A stretch of DNA of 64,000 bases from Ancylostoma caninum (taxonomy: Eukaryota > Nematoda > Chromadorea > Rhabditida > Ancylostomatidae). The position numbers and the translations under genes are program-made. The DNA is taken from NCBI GenBank assembly GCA_037903475.1, contig JBAJFG010000015.1:1860001-1924000 (forward strand), given 5' to 3'. The notes beneath the pieces are model-generated. The model searched no databases. It saw only the letters and a list, made by a program, of their open reading frames with translations, and was not told the origin of the DNA. This document shows, in pieces, positions 1-12,700 of this stretch (its first letter is position 1; every line of letters starts with the position of its first letter).

Positions 1-3000
1 GAGTAATCACTTGAATCTAGGGGTGGTTCCTTTAAGTGTGATCTTCCTGGGGAAAATTTGGCGACGAGATGGATTTTTTAGGATCATGTTCAAATCAACC
101 AGCGAGGTTCTCTAATGTCTTTGACGGTGTGAATTGTCCCAGAAAACATCACGTGAAGCGCAAAATGTCTACTAAAAGCTTGCATGCGATTCTGAAGAGA
201 TGCTATCGTCCATGCGATGGAATGACATTTCACTGATGAATAATCGATTTCTTGCTTCGTCAAAGAGTTCGTCATCCTAGCTCATATCATCCATTACACC
301 ATCTCATCATCCATTTGATGCTAGTGTATCGTCGCAGTGATGAAGAGAAGCACCATCGTGCATGCACCGCGTCGTTGTCGACGTTTTCGTAAGTTCCCAG
401 AGTACTTTCCTTCGATAAAATAGGCATGGGCCAGGCTCATTAGGCATCGCTAAGCTTCTCGTAACGTCCTCGTTTTCAATCAGTGAAAATGAGCGAATTT
501 TAAGCTGCATAGAAGCGCAGAGAATCAATGCGCAGCGCTGTGTGGTGGCACCAGCATCATACTTCCTTTTGTTCTGACTTGAATGACGTTTACTGAGCCT
601 TGAACATCTATTTATGTGTTATCATCCATGTTCAGTCATGAAATTCGGGTTAAAGGCAGGGGTCCACCTCATTTTCGTAGTTCAGCTGACAGCAGATTCT
701 GCATCTACTCGGCGCGATGGTCGCAACGGTATACATAAATTGTCTCAGAATGGTCTATAAACCCGTCTTCCAGGACGGGGTCTGTAACAGTTTGCCAACC
801 CGAGTTGACATGTGAAGCCGTTGATCTTATCGATTGGACACGCCAAGACTCGTCGACCGACGCGGCAGCCGTGGCAGGCAGCCAGCACAGCTTGGAGCGA
901 TCCGCCTCCGGGCTCCAAATTTTCATCCAGTTCGAGCCCTTCAAAAATGGAGATTTCGTCGCCTCTGTGCCTGTTGATGTACATCGCAGGGATCAACATG
1001 ATGAGAAGGTCTAGGATATGTTGGTAAATCCAACAGGAAGAACGAGGTGGCCCTCTGCCTTTAAGTTAGGCAGTGATTCAGCTGCTGCATTGTTCTTCTC
1101 ATTTTGTCGTTATTCTTCTTCTTTTGTCGTTATTCTACTTCTTTTGTCGTTATTTTCGCTTATTTATTTGTCATCGCGCCGTCCAACGTCGAAGCTTCGA
1201 GCCGATTCTGGACTTTGGCCAGAAGCGACCAGAATTTGGGTTCATATTTGAATTTCCCTATTAGTTCGTGGAAATTTAATCCAGCAATTTCTGCGCCCAA
1301 CTTATTATCCTACGTGCTCTTTATCTAACTGGTTTTCTTCGAAATTTCCTCAAGAAGTTAGAGTTATCATTTCTCTACTGGATATGTTATTTCGCTAACA
1401 GTTTCTCATATGTTGATCCTCTTTTTTCAATATCTTTTGTTTGTAATTTCCGCCTTTGCGTTTGCCAGCGCCGAACACGAAAACATTAATGGCCTTTTCC
1501 CCTAATGAGAACCAACCAGAAAACCGCACATAAGCTCTAATGAACAGTGACTCACGTTTTAGACTGAAATTCGTTTTCTGTTTTTGCTTTTAGTTAGCCT
1601 GGTTATTTATGGAACTCTTTACCTGTGAGTAATGATGTAGAGAGCAAAGGCTATCAGCTGGATTTTCCCTATTCTTTTAACATGTTTTCTGTTTTCGTGC
1701 TCTACTATGTATGTGAAATTCTATGCGTTATTTTTGAACGTGTAATGTGTGAGGGATAGTGCTCATAACTCTCTTTCTCTCTCTCTCGTTAGCAGTAGCA
1801 TTCTAACAGTTGTATCTAGTAAAAAGAAGTATAAATAGTATACGTATGGTGAGTGAAAGTATTCACAGAGGGATGTGCCCATTCCCGGTCGCAGCAGCTT
1901 TTTTTTTTTTTGACGAATATGCCTACTAGTGCAGAAAACTGTTTTAGAGCACCTGTCCCTGGAAATTCGGGGTTCAAGGAACATCCTATAATTGTGAAAC
2001 GCAATGTACATATTTGCGTATCACATTTCTTCTCTCTTCACTTGTCTGGAAAGTGCCTTTGTAAGAGAATCCGCCGGAATTGGAATGTCACGTTGCTTTC
2101 TTGTCATTCTTCTGCTCTTCGCAGGTTTTTAGCTGAATTTGTACAAACGCCTTAACGCTTCGACATTTATATTTTTTTTTGGAAATTCAAAACTAATGCT
2201 TATGTCATATGATTTCTTTCACTCATCTTTTTCTCTTCGAAACACCAACTGAGTGGTTTTTTTTGCGTTCTTTAACTTTTGCCTGTTGTCTTCATTTGTA
2301 TATCGTGCATAATGAAGCTGCCACCAATTCTGTCCTAACGAACCAGTAGCAGGAAGGAATCGAACGGCGCGCCCTAAATTTACGACTTTTTGTGGGCAAT
2401 GATGCCAACGTTGTTTTATATGTATATCTGAAAAATGCTTCAATTACCCTCCATTTTCTTCTTCCTCGAATTTTTCTCCCAGTATTTTCCCAGGCGAATT
2501 ACATACACATTAGAATATACCAAAACAATTTCTTATGTCTTGTAATGATTTAGTAGTTTTGTGAGGAACCTTGAGAGAATCGGCTCTCTCTTGAGCAGGA
2601 ACGGACATTTTCACGGATCTCATCTATTTAATTTTGGATCTTGAATGAGCATTGGCTTGTGCATTGATATGAGAGGATTAATCTAATTCTCTAACTTTCT
2701 GTGGCGTTTTCTAACTGGCTGGTTTGACGGGTGGCCCGGTACCTCTTGCTTCTTAGTAATCTCAATCCTTCCTCCCTTCTTTTTTTTTCTTTCCATCAGC
2801 TTTTTTTTGTTTAGTCTGAGGGTTATATGGACATTAGCCGGTTTTTTTTTTTGCTGTTCCAAGTTTGTTGGTTGAAGACATTTTTTCATATTCTTCCTGT
2901 TTGAATGACATTTGGTTCGAAAATGCTGAAATATGCAGTAACGATGTTCTAGCTTTACTGAAACCATATGTCATCGTTACTTTTCGTTACCAGTAAAGCT

Positions 3001-3262
3001 GAGCAATGAGCTGTTCATATGTTTCTTTTTTTTGACGTCTACTAATGCCATGGAACAGAATTCGCAGCATTATTTGCATTACGCCGTCAAGGGGGCTGTT
3101 TACCGCCGATGGCCAAGTCACCTCGGCTCAAAACGACCCCTCAAAGCAAGAGGAGCGAATGAATATTGCCAGCCTGAGCAGAATAACAACACAGAGATGT
3201 TTGTTTAGTGGATTGCATGCGGTGAATTGATTAGAAATATGTTCGAGCAAAATATTAATATG
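1..3262. other. No gene recognised; AT-rich, probably upstream or intron
   Basis: No exon chain with recognisable protein similarity was found on either strand. The stretch holds a short imperfect tandem repeat at about 1096-1155 (three copies of a roughly 21-bp pyrimidine-rich unit containing TTTTGTCGTTATTCT) and a 70-bp segment (about 653-720) that recurs near 53089-53160. Missing N-terminal exons of the downstream SLC4 gene could lie here but were not identified. Confidence 0.5.
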
Positions 3263-3392
3263 AGGCGATTATTTGGGTGAAATGAGTTTGTTTTTGGGTG
3301 AGAAGCGCGGGTCATTTCCTCTGGCCATTTTTTTGCAGACGCGTTAGTGATACGAGGTTATTGGGTGGTTAATTACTTTTTTTGAACCACAG

Positions 3393-3601
3393 CTGTTGAA
3401 TTCGACATTTATGGTAAAGGCCTTTGTTAGTATCCTACTAGTAGTACTGATGCTATTAGTATTCGCGATTATCAAGTTCAGTTTCCGAAAGATTACCGCA
3501 CAAAGCTTTGATAACCAGCCATTTGTGGACGGAAAACTGGTACATAGAGATTGCCGAAAATCTTCAGTTGCTGTTTTTCCATTGGTTTTTTATAAGGTCA
3601 G
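3393..3601 (+). CDS. Exon-like ORF with one membrane segment (copy 1)
   Basis: An open frame begins after a good acceptor (CCACAG at 3387-3392), has an ATG at 3411 and ends at a GTAAGG donor at 3602. It encodes a short N-terminus, a hydrophobic segment (VKAFVSILLVVLMLLVFAII) followed by basic residues, then a hydrophilic stretch with a motif HRDCRKSSVAVFPLVFYK. That is the layout of the first exon of a type II membrane protein, for example a Golgi enzyme, but no family is recognised and no partner exon was found. Copy 2 of the duplication carries a disrupted version. It may be a real first exon, a pseudo-exon or chance. Confidence 0.3.
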
Positions 3602-4754
3602 GTAAGGATGATCAGCGACAAATTTTCGTGCTTCAGCTCTTCTGCTAGTGTCGATTACTTTCCTTCTAAAATGAAACGGGGTGCCTTCTTAAACCACTAC
3701 AATTTTACTTCTTCGCTTTCTTTAATTCAATTTCTTCAAAGAGAGTCTTAAAAAGAGAGTCTTAAATGGAATATACAAACGAGTAATTTCTACGCACGCT
3801 GAGCATCCATGAGCTGGCGAATCCGCAGAATTGAGCGGTCACAGCAGACTGCTGGAATCGTTATCTTACGTGTCTGTAATGGCTAATCATAGCTATTTTT
3901 AGTGTTTTTTCATCGTTTTTGGTCGTTTTACGATGAAAGCGCACTAATTATAGCTAAATAGGACCAAATATTAAGACAGTGCAAGATAGCTATTTCAGCA
4001 GTCGTTCTGAAGCCCGACAATTCATAAGTTCCATAGACGCTTGCTGTACCTAGAGTAGTTCTTATGCTTGGGACCGAATTATAACCGAATAAATTTGTAA
4101 CTTTATGTAACAATTCAGGAAATAACTTAAATATCCTGATATTCAAAGAATGAGAAGATACAGAACTCTTCTCCTCTTCACTGCAGCACTTTACTGGTTT
4201 TCAATGTTGGAACATTTCAATTTTCCATTTTTTCGAAATCGAATGGTTTTGCTTCTGAATATCGAATATTTCGAATGGATGGAAAATTTGAATTAGAGAC
4301 AAGTGTAGTGCTGTATGAGCGGGAAGAAGAGCATTAGACCTTTCTCATTCTCAAATATCTGGATGTTTAAATTGTTTCCTAAATTGTTAATGATAGTAAC
4401 AGAATTATTCGGTTTTATTTGATGTTAAGTATATTAGGTTCCTTATTGCTCTATTAGCAAGTTTAGTGCATAAGTAAGCCTGGGTTACCCTACCAATCCA
4501 TCAAGAACACCAATCTGATAGGGTTGGTACCGGTCCGAACGTCCGGCTGACGTCGGACTTCCGTACAGGCCAACAATTTGCGTCCATTTAACAGACAACT
4601 TTACTGTTCCGCTTGACAACCTCGAGGCAGTTATTTGGGTGAAATGAGTTTGTTTTTGGGTGAGAAGTGCGTGTCATTTCCTTTGGCCATTTTTTTTTGC
4701 AGACGCGTTACTGATTCAAGGTTACTGGGTGGTTAATTACTTTTTTTGGACCAC

Positions 4755-4970
4755 AGCTGTTGAATTCGACGTTTATAGTAAAGATCTTTGTTAGTATTCC
4801 ATTATAGTAGTACTACTGGTGCTATTAGTATTTGCGATCATCAAGTTAAGTTTTCAAGAGAATTACGCGGAAAGCTCTGATAACCAGCCATTTGTGGACG
4901 GAAAATTGGCACATAGAGATTGCCGAAAATGTTCAGTTGCTGTTTTTCCATTGGTTTTTTATAAGGTTAG
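4755..4970 (+). pseudogene. Disrupted second copy of the exon-like ORF
   Basis: This is the counterpart of 3393-3601 in the second tandem copy. The start codon is ATA instead of ATG. A small insertion near 4800 (CCATTATAG where copy 1 has CCTACTAG) shifts the frame and creates stop codons. Downstream of the insertion the original frame is open again and 35-40 residues align with copy 1, with replacements such as F/L, R/Q, V/A and S/C. It reads as a decayed or non-functional duplicate. Confidence 0.35.
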
Positions 4971-6748
4971 GTAAGGATGACCAGCGACAAATTTTCGTGC
5001 TTCAGCTCTTCTGCTAGTGTCGATTACTTTCCTTCTAAAATGAAACGGGGTGCCTTCTTAAACCACTACAATTTTACTTCTTCGCTTTCTTTAATTCAAT
5101 TTCTTCAAAGAGAGTCTTAAAAAGAGAGTCTTAAATGGAATATACAAACGAGTAATTTCTACGCACGCTGAGCATCCATGAGCTGGCGAATCCGCAGAAT
5201 TGAGCGGTCACAGCAGACTGCTGGAATCGTTATCTTACGTGTCTGTAATGGCTAATCATAGCTATTTTTAGTGTTTTTTCATCGTTTTTGGTCGTTTTAC
5301 GATGAAAGCGCACTAATTATAGCTAAATAGGACCAAATATTAAGACAGTGCAAGATAGCTATTTCAGCAGTCGTTCTGAAGCCCGACAATTCATAAGTTC
5401 CATAGACGCTTGCTGTACCTAGAGTAGTTCCTATGCTTGGGACCGAATTATAACCGAATAAATTTGTAACTTTATGTAACAATTCAGGAAATAACTTAAA
5501 TATCCTGATATTCAAAGAATGAGAAGATACAGAACTCTTCTCCTCTTCACTGCAGCACTTTACTGGTTTTCAATGTTGGAACATTTCAATTTTCCATTTT
5601 TTCGAAATCGAATGGTTTTGCTTCTGAATATCGAATATTTCGAATGGATGGAAAATTTGAATTAGAGACAAGTGTAGTGCTGTATGAGCGGGAAGAAGAG
5701 CATTAGACCTTTCTCATTCTCAAATATCTGGATGTTTAAATTGTTTCCTAAATTGTTAATGATAGTAACAGAATTATTCGGTTTTATTTGATGTTAAGTA
5801 TATTAGGTTCCTTATTGCTCTATTAGCAAGTTTAGTGCATAAGTAAGCCTGGGTTACCCTACCAATCCATCAAGAACACCAATCTGATAGGGTTGGTACC
5901 GGTCCGAACGTCCGGCTGACGTCGGACTTCCGTACAGGCCAACAATTTGCGTCCATTTAACAGACAACTTTACTGTTCCGCTTGACAACCTCTTGTGTCA
6001 TCAGGTGAAGACGTGTTTTCTCAGATCTAAACGGTTGCCTAACAGAATCGAACAGACTACGACATGTTTTAACTTGTTACCTCAATGTCTGTACTCTCTC
6101 ATTCCTTCATGCTCTATCGCAGATTTTTGGTTGAAAGAAATCACAAAAACTGTTAATTTTATAGGCAGTTGATTTAACGCTATCTTATTGTTAGTAGTTG
6201 AAGTCTCTTATTGCTGTATTAGGCTCTCTTAATGCTGTGTTAGGCTTGTTATGTATATCTGATTGCATAGATACATCAAATGAGCGCTATTTTGTTTCAG
6301 CAATGTTTGCATGATAATTTTTGTGTTTTTTATCTTGATGAGAGCTCTTTTTTCGTTCATGTAGATTTAAGCCCCATTTATTATCCACCGCACAAAGCTC
6401 TCTAGACATGTTTTATGGATGCAGAGAAGAAGACATCTTTTCAATTGAATCATTTAACAGCTTCTGCGATTCTATTATGCAAGATTCCTATAATTTTAAT
6501 GCATTTTGTCTCTGCATCATCTGGAAAGCTTAGAGCGGAACTCTTTACGGTTCAAAAATTTTTTTCCTGGGATATTCGGTGCCACGTTGTTTGTGGTCAA
6601 GTATGCGCACTTACAAGCTGTTATTTATGCTTCACTCGGGAAATCCTAAAAAAAAAGAGGCAGAGATTGCTTCAAGTAACGTCTTTGGGCTGGATCTCAA
6701 CTGTTCGGCATTTTTTATCAACTAAAATGTTCAATTCTCGAATTTTAG

Positions 6749-9700
6749 CTCCCGGTACTCGTGTCATGTTCCTTCTGAAGGAAAATGACGACACTCCGGC
6801 GTTGTTCACCGAAATGGGCGAACTCGGCCACAACGAATGGCGAGAGACAGCTCGTTGGGTGAAATTCGAAGAGGATGTCGAACAAGGTGCGTATCTCTTG
6901 GCCAACACCAGCCGTATTGATCCGTATTGATCATAATGATTTTCCCTTCAGGTGGAAATCGATGGTCAAAACCGCATGTCGCCACGTTGTCCCTACATTC
7001 ACTGTTCCAACTGAGGAGTTGCTTGTTGAACGGTCTTTTCCTGAATGATCTGCCTCACACGGACCTGCCAGCGATCATTGGTGAGTGGTCCGTTACGGCG
7101 GACGAGTTTGCCCGTCACTGTTTGATGCTTTTGGACCAAACTTCCGGGTTTTTCATCCGCCTTGGCTACTGTTTACCTTGACTTACATTTCCTTAAACTG
7201 TTTGCTCAAAGTCTGATAGAGTAGTCTTCTGTTTGAAGTAACCGGATATTGACACAAAGGCCATTGAATGATTCAGTAATCCTGAAGGGAATTCCTCGAT
7301 CATATTTGATCAACCGATCACGGGTATTTGTATTTACAGAACAGATCTGGCAACTTGCCGATGCCAGCGCGGCCTGGATTCATGTGGGAAAAAATAGGGT
7401 TTGTGGGCTGCTAGAAACGATCACAAAGACAAGGATCTCTTATGTAGTTTTTATCGGGATTCCTATGCGTGATTGGTGAAATTTGGGGAGATTTCTGGAT
7501 TTTGTTGTCAATTCCTGCGTTGTTGCGGATGTTCCTTGGACATGTAGTGATTTAATTTAGCTCTTCGAAGGGATGCTTTGAAATTCAAAAGAGTTTTCGG
7601 CTTTGAATTTCGTATAACCACCGATTGGCTGGTCTGGGACTGTTCTCCTAAGTCCTTTTTTTGGCGAAAATGGAGAAGAATGCACCCTAAAAGTGATCGT
7701 AGGCCTTTGGCTGGAAACCTACTCCTAAGACTCGGCCTAGACGTAAGCCTATCACTAGCTCTATGCCTGAGCCTAAGCCTAGACCTGGCTAATCTATCAA
7801 CTCATCCTTCCTTCTTATCCAATACATTTAACCTCAAGGAGTTCGTTTCAATGTTGACCTCATAAATGTGCCTTTTTACCTACAGTTAGTTCTACCCAAG
7901 AGATTTACCGTCAATTTGGTACAGCCTCAGCTCAAATACGTTGCTTTAGTGAGAGATTCTGAAGCTACACTTACAATGCATCGTGTTCCGATCCGGTCTG
8001 ATAAGAAAAGATACGTATCGATCCTTATCCATGTCTATCCGACGAGGATCGATATCTATCTTTTCTTATCCGACACGATCGGACTCCGATACACTACATA
8101 TAACTACAGCTTGAGGTATTGGATTTATATATTCGTGGATATTCGTACGAAATTAGTAACATGCCGAGATTTAATGACGGTCGCACATGGAGTCTATTCG
8201 AGGATAACTTTTTATAAGGTAGCGGTGTGTTATAATCACGCCCGCATGTGTTGCAGCAAAATCATACGGCTGAATAAAACCCGATGGAGTTTTCCGATAG
8301 AATAACTGTGTCGACTATGAACAGGGATAGATAGAGTACGTGGTTTGCCATTTTAATTAAGGGCATAAGATTTTTAAGGGTCTTCTGCATACTGTAGAGG
8401 AAGAGAAATGAGACGTTTTCGTTGTTAATAAATGATAATCTTACACAGCTCACCATTCCTAGTTCGAGAAAAGAAGACTAATTGAACGTTAATGTCTAAG
8501 TGCTTTCTCTTACGATGTAGCTTTTACCTAATGATTTTTAACAATCTTCGTCCTGGATGCGTATCCAATGTTTTTTTCTACCTGAATGTCTCAATAATAA
8601 GTAGTTTCTTTTTCTTAACAGGTCAGAGTTCAGACATTTGAGTTCAAGCGTCAGATAAGGCTTTCTGATAGAAGGCAGAGGTATACCCAAAATAACCAGC
8701 CATTTCCACTGGTCACGCTGAAACAGTACAGATACTGGTTACCTGGTTTGTAGAGTAAGATTAGCCCATTCTTTTCGGTGCGGCCTATCTAACAGCGTTA
8801 TTCATTTAGGGCAGAAATTTTCCCATACAGTTGGTAAGAGTGAGGCAATGAAGGAGGCGGAGTGAAAGCACATGCTATTCAGTGCGACTTTTTGCATCAT
8901 TTTTCATGATGCTGAACAGATGTGCAAGAGGCTTGCGCTGGCTTCATTGCTTTTGGTGCCAAATTTTCGAACATCCAAAAGATCAAGTCATGAAATGGGC
9001 GGGGTTCGCGGGCGTTATCGTTGCCAATGCATAGTTTATGGTGGCTGCATGGACGCGTGATTTATGAGCTTCAAAAATGGCTTTGTCTCGAGGAAGCTAA
9101 CTTTATGCAGCAGTAAATCCGTAGAACGGCTGGAATATGCAGGATTTGACGGGAAACTAAGAGTTTGGCTAAGGCCACCCCCATTTTAACCCTGTTTTGT
9201 GAAAATTTTTATGGCGCTGATGATGAGTATTTTTAGAATAGCAATTTTTTCATATTAGTTTCCAAGCCGCTATCATTTTTCTGGAAAACTGCTTAGTCAG
9301 CGTACTGGCCTCAAGGATATCGATTCCACGTTTGTGTTTGAAATATGGGCCTGTTTAACTCCAACATAACCACAACATACTATTCGAAGTGCTGGGAAAG
9401 GGATCGCGACTGGTGAAAGTTGTAGGATAGTGAGGAATATGTTTGTTACCATTTTTACCCCATGATGGTGGAAATTATTCCTTACCGGGAAGGGCGCATG
9501 GTTAAGTTACTCGATCAAAACGAGACCTATATGGTTACGATGCATGTGTGACATGATATAACACGATCTACTTAAAATTTGCCGAGTGTTCTTCAGAAGC
9601 TTGGAATACCATGCCGTTATTTTTTCACTGTACTGCTAGGGGTGCCCCTTCGGCCATATTGTAGCAGCTGAGTGGCTGAGTGGACATTGCTGCAGGCTGT

Positions 9701-12700
9701 TAGCAGAGGGTTCGCTTTCTCCCGAGCCCATTTACCAGTTGTCGAAATAACTGCTTCAAATCGATTATGCTGTGAGAGAGTATGTGCGTATGTATGTAAA
9801 TGTCAACACTGGGTGACACCTGAAATATGAGGCAGGATATGAGGCACGGGTAGGATTGGAACTGAGTAGAGCGGAACGTGAGTCGGGCACGGGGTCGAAC
9901 TCAAATAATGCTGGGGACCGGTTTTTTACGGAGCTGGGAGCTCCTGAAGGTTATTCTCCGAGCTGGTGGTGCCACGAGGATTACGGGATGAATTATGTAT
10001 TGTCCAACGTGGTCATATTTGGCCACCAAGATTCGTCCTTCTGACAAATACTTGCTAAAACGAACATATTCTAGCATCTCAACTAATTTTATTAGGAATA
10101 CAACAAATGGTTCATGTTCGAAATGTCCTTGTAGGTAGACAAGATGTTTCATGGAATTTTTCGACTGATTTAATCCCATTTTGCAAATTTATCCGTTTTG
10201 GATATGTCGAAATTCTGCCTAAGGTGTTTAGGGGTCCCACTCTTCTGAAGGCTGATCTTTGAAATGGTGCTGTGATCGTGTTCGTATGTGATTACGCATT
10301 ATCTTTAATCAGAAGGCGACTTAGGGAGTTTCTGGTCTTGTGACGCAGTTTCCATATGTCGTACGTCACAAAGCTGAGAATGAAGCAGCAGCTGATAGCA
10401 CACTCCGCTACTGAGCAATCCTTCTAAGTCAGGAAAAAACGTATGGCGGGAAAGCACGGGAAATTTAGCTGATATTCCTTGTTTGCAAGTTGCAAGCCCA
10501 TTAACCTCATGCTCGATACCTGCACAAGGATTTCACCAAAGCCACTTGAATAGCGTTGAAGAGGCATCGAGCTTCCGAATAGCGCGGCGCACATTTGTCA
10601 GCATCAATTTCGATATTCGCGTTTTGAAGCGGGGTTCGATCGGCGTTCTGAGGCGGCTGGCGAGAACTGCCTGGCAGGTCGGCTCGACGGAGCGGCAGCG
10701 AGAGCCGAGTTATGGATTTCATGGAAGCGGCGACTCGCCTTGAGAAATGCTCATGCCTCGACGCCTCTACATGTGCTCTGTTTCTCTAAGGATGTGTAGC
10801 AAGCGGACAATTGCACAAGTGGAAGGTTGATTGATGGTGGACATGAGTAGAGAAAAAATTGGCAGTAAGTGTGCAGCCTGTCCAGCTGCCAAAGCTATCA
10901 TTATGGTTTTTGACCTCGCAAATGCCTGTCTGTTGCCGGCACATATCTCACACATGTACTCGCATGTGGTGTGCACGGAGGCTTCCAGGCGTGAAATTCA
11001 CTTGCCCAGACACTGGCGGGGATTTCAGGGGGTTACTGGCAGCTATAAGCCTGTGAAAAAAGGGTTCTGCATAGGTTTGCCTTGATTTCCGGTGTGTTTT
11101 TTTTTTACTTGAGGGTCTTGATATATGACTTGTAACTTTACCCAGCAGTAAACTTTACATAAATCAAGGTTGCCATGGAGATTTTTTTTTTCGTTCTGCT
11201 TGGCAATATGTTTGTTTCTGGATAATGTGATATTGTTGTGCTATGTTTGGGGAAGCTATAGATTTTTATGTTACGGGTTTTTTTTTGTTGCGAAATTGAG
11301 AGATGGAAATATAAGAAAATGCTCACGTCGAGATGTTGTTCGAAGAGTTGAATTTCGAAGAAAAAAAAAAACTAAAGTGAGCGGTTTCGCGGAGTAATCA
11401 TGAGGGGCATTTATGTGAAACCCACGAGAATGGTGAACATCCAGGTTTACTGGTATTTGGAAGCTTTTAATTCTTGTTGCTGGGAGGGGGGGGGGGGGTG
11501 GTCTGTCTCACCACGCGTTTTACCTCGTCACATTTGAGCTGGGAACATCATAAACAGAATGGTAATCTCAAAACCATGGATATAATTACCCTGTAGTGTC
11601 ACCTGGCTGTAGGCAATGCTTTGTATGAGTAGACATGTTGATGGGTGCCAGATGAAGAGTTAGTTGACCCTTTCACTGGCCCTTCGTGGACATTTCATCA
11701 GTGCTAGGTTATGGCTGAATTTTGAGGGAGATACCAGGTTTACTATGACTAAACAATCTCCCTGCATGACGGCTCAGAAATTTATGTGATACTGAACAGT
11801 TTTAGAAATTGAACCAACATAGGAAAATTTTCACTCCTGGAAACTGCTTTCAGAGGCACTTATCGACGAATTCGTGAAGGTGGGCGATGTTGAAGAAGAC
11901 ATGCGGGATGAGCTTCGTGAGATCCTCATGCGGAAACACGTCCATCAATACGAACAGGTATGTGGCTTTGAAAAGTGTTGCAAGAATCAGCCAAAAGAAG
12001 CATGGAGTTTTCTTGTTGACGAGTTTTCTATGGTAGAACCACATGAGTAGGTCGAGATTTCCAGGCGAAGAAGAATGGTCCGAACGGTGATAAAAGCGGT
12101 TTCCTGAGTACAGTACGTTCAATATCAGACATTGGAAAATCGTTTTCACATGGGAAAAACTTGGGAAAATTGGACAAAGAGCAGCCACAAATTGGTCCGC
12201 AGCTGGAATTGCCCAAGGTATGATGCTTGACCATGTGTACTCTATCTGTTTAAGAAATTTCCATTTTTCTCTTTGTCTTCCAGGTCGAATCCATGCCAAG
12301 GGATATGAGCAAGGACGGTTCGTCGGCGGATATCAGCAAGGGCAACACGCATTTCATGAAGAAGCTTCCTCATGGGGTTGAAGCAAGCAATGTGCTGATT
12401 GGAGAGGTGAGTTAATGTGGAATCGTGTCTCTACGAGCTGTTTTACCTGGTTTAGATCGCTTTCTTTCTACACCCTTTCCTGCCTAGTTTTTTTTTCCAG
12501 CAGTCGGTGATAATTCTGATTTTTTATTGGGTAAAAGACGTTCGGTGATTTTTTTGGGCGTGGTTTATCCACACAAAGCCAGCAATATTTTGTTTTTGAA
12601 AAATGTGACCGCTAACTGCGTTGCAGCTAATAATGCGCTGTGGAGCGGCTGTATCCGGAATTTTATTGGCGATTTCTTTTTTTTTTTCAGGTCGACTTCC

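Larger units (their letters stand above)
3263..5992. repeat. 1.36-kb direct tandem duplication (two copies)
   Basis: Copy 1 runs about 3263-4624 and copy 2 about 4625-5992, head to tail. The offset is 1362 bp at the left and 1369 bp further right, because copy 2 has small insertions in its first part. The first about 340 bp differ at roughly 9% of positions. The remaining about 1000 bp (from the shared CAGCGACAAATTTTCG to GCTTGACAACCT) show a single substitution by eye. The left, more divergent part contains an exon-like open frame. The copies end at a sharp boundary (CTCGAGG after copy 1, CTTGTGTC after copy 2). Confidence 0.9.

Noticed and set aside
3928..4146. Minus-strand 72-codon ORF present in both tandem copies
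   Set aside because: It is duplicated only because the DNA is nearly identical; no domain or splice context supports it.
6415..6930. ORF of 171 codons with its own ATG at the start of the SLC4 gene
   Set aside because: Only the part from 6749 matches SLC4; the upstream part has no family similarity, and a good acceptor (TTTTAG) lies at the boundary.
7868..8305. Plus-strand ORF of 145 codons
   Set aside because: It runs through an intronic hairpin repeat and has no recognisable domain.
11850..12299. Minus-strand ORF of 149 codons
   Set aside because: It is antisense to two confirmed SLC4 exons and their intron.
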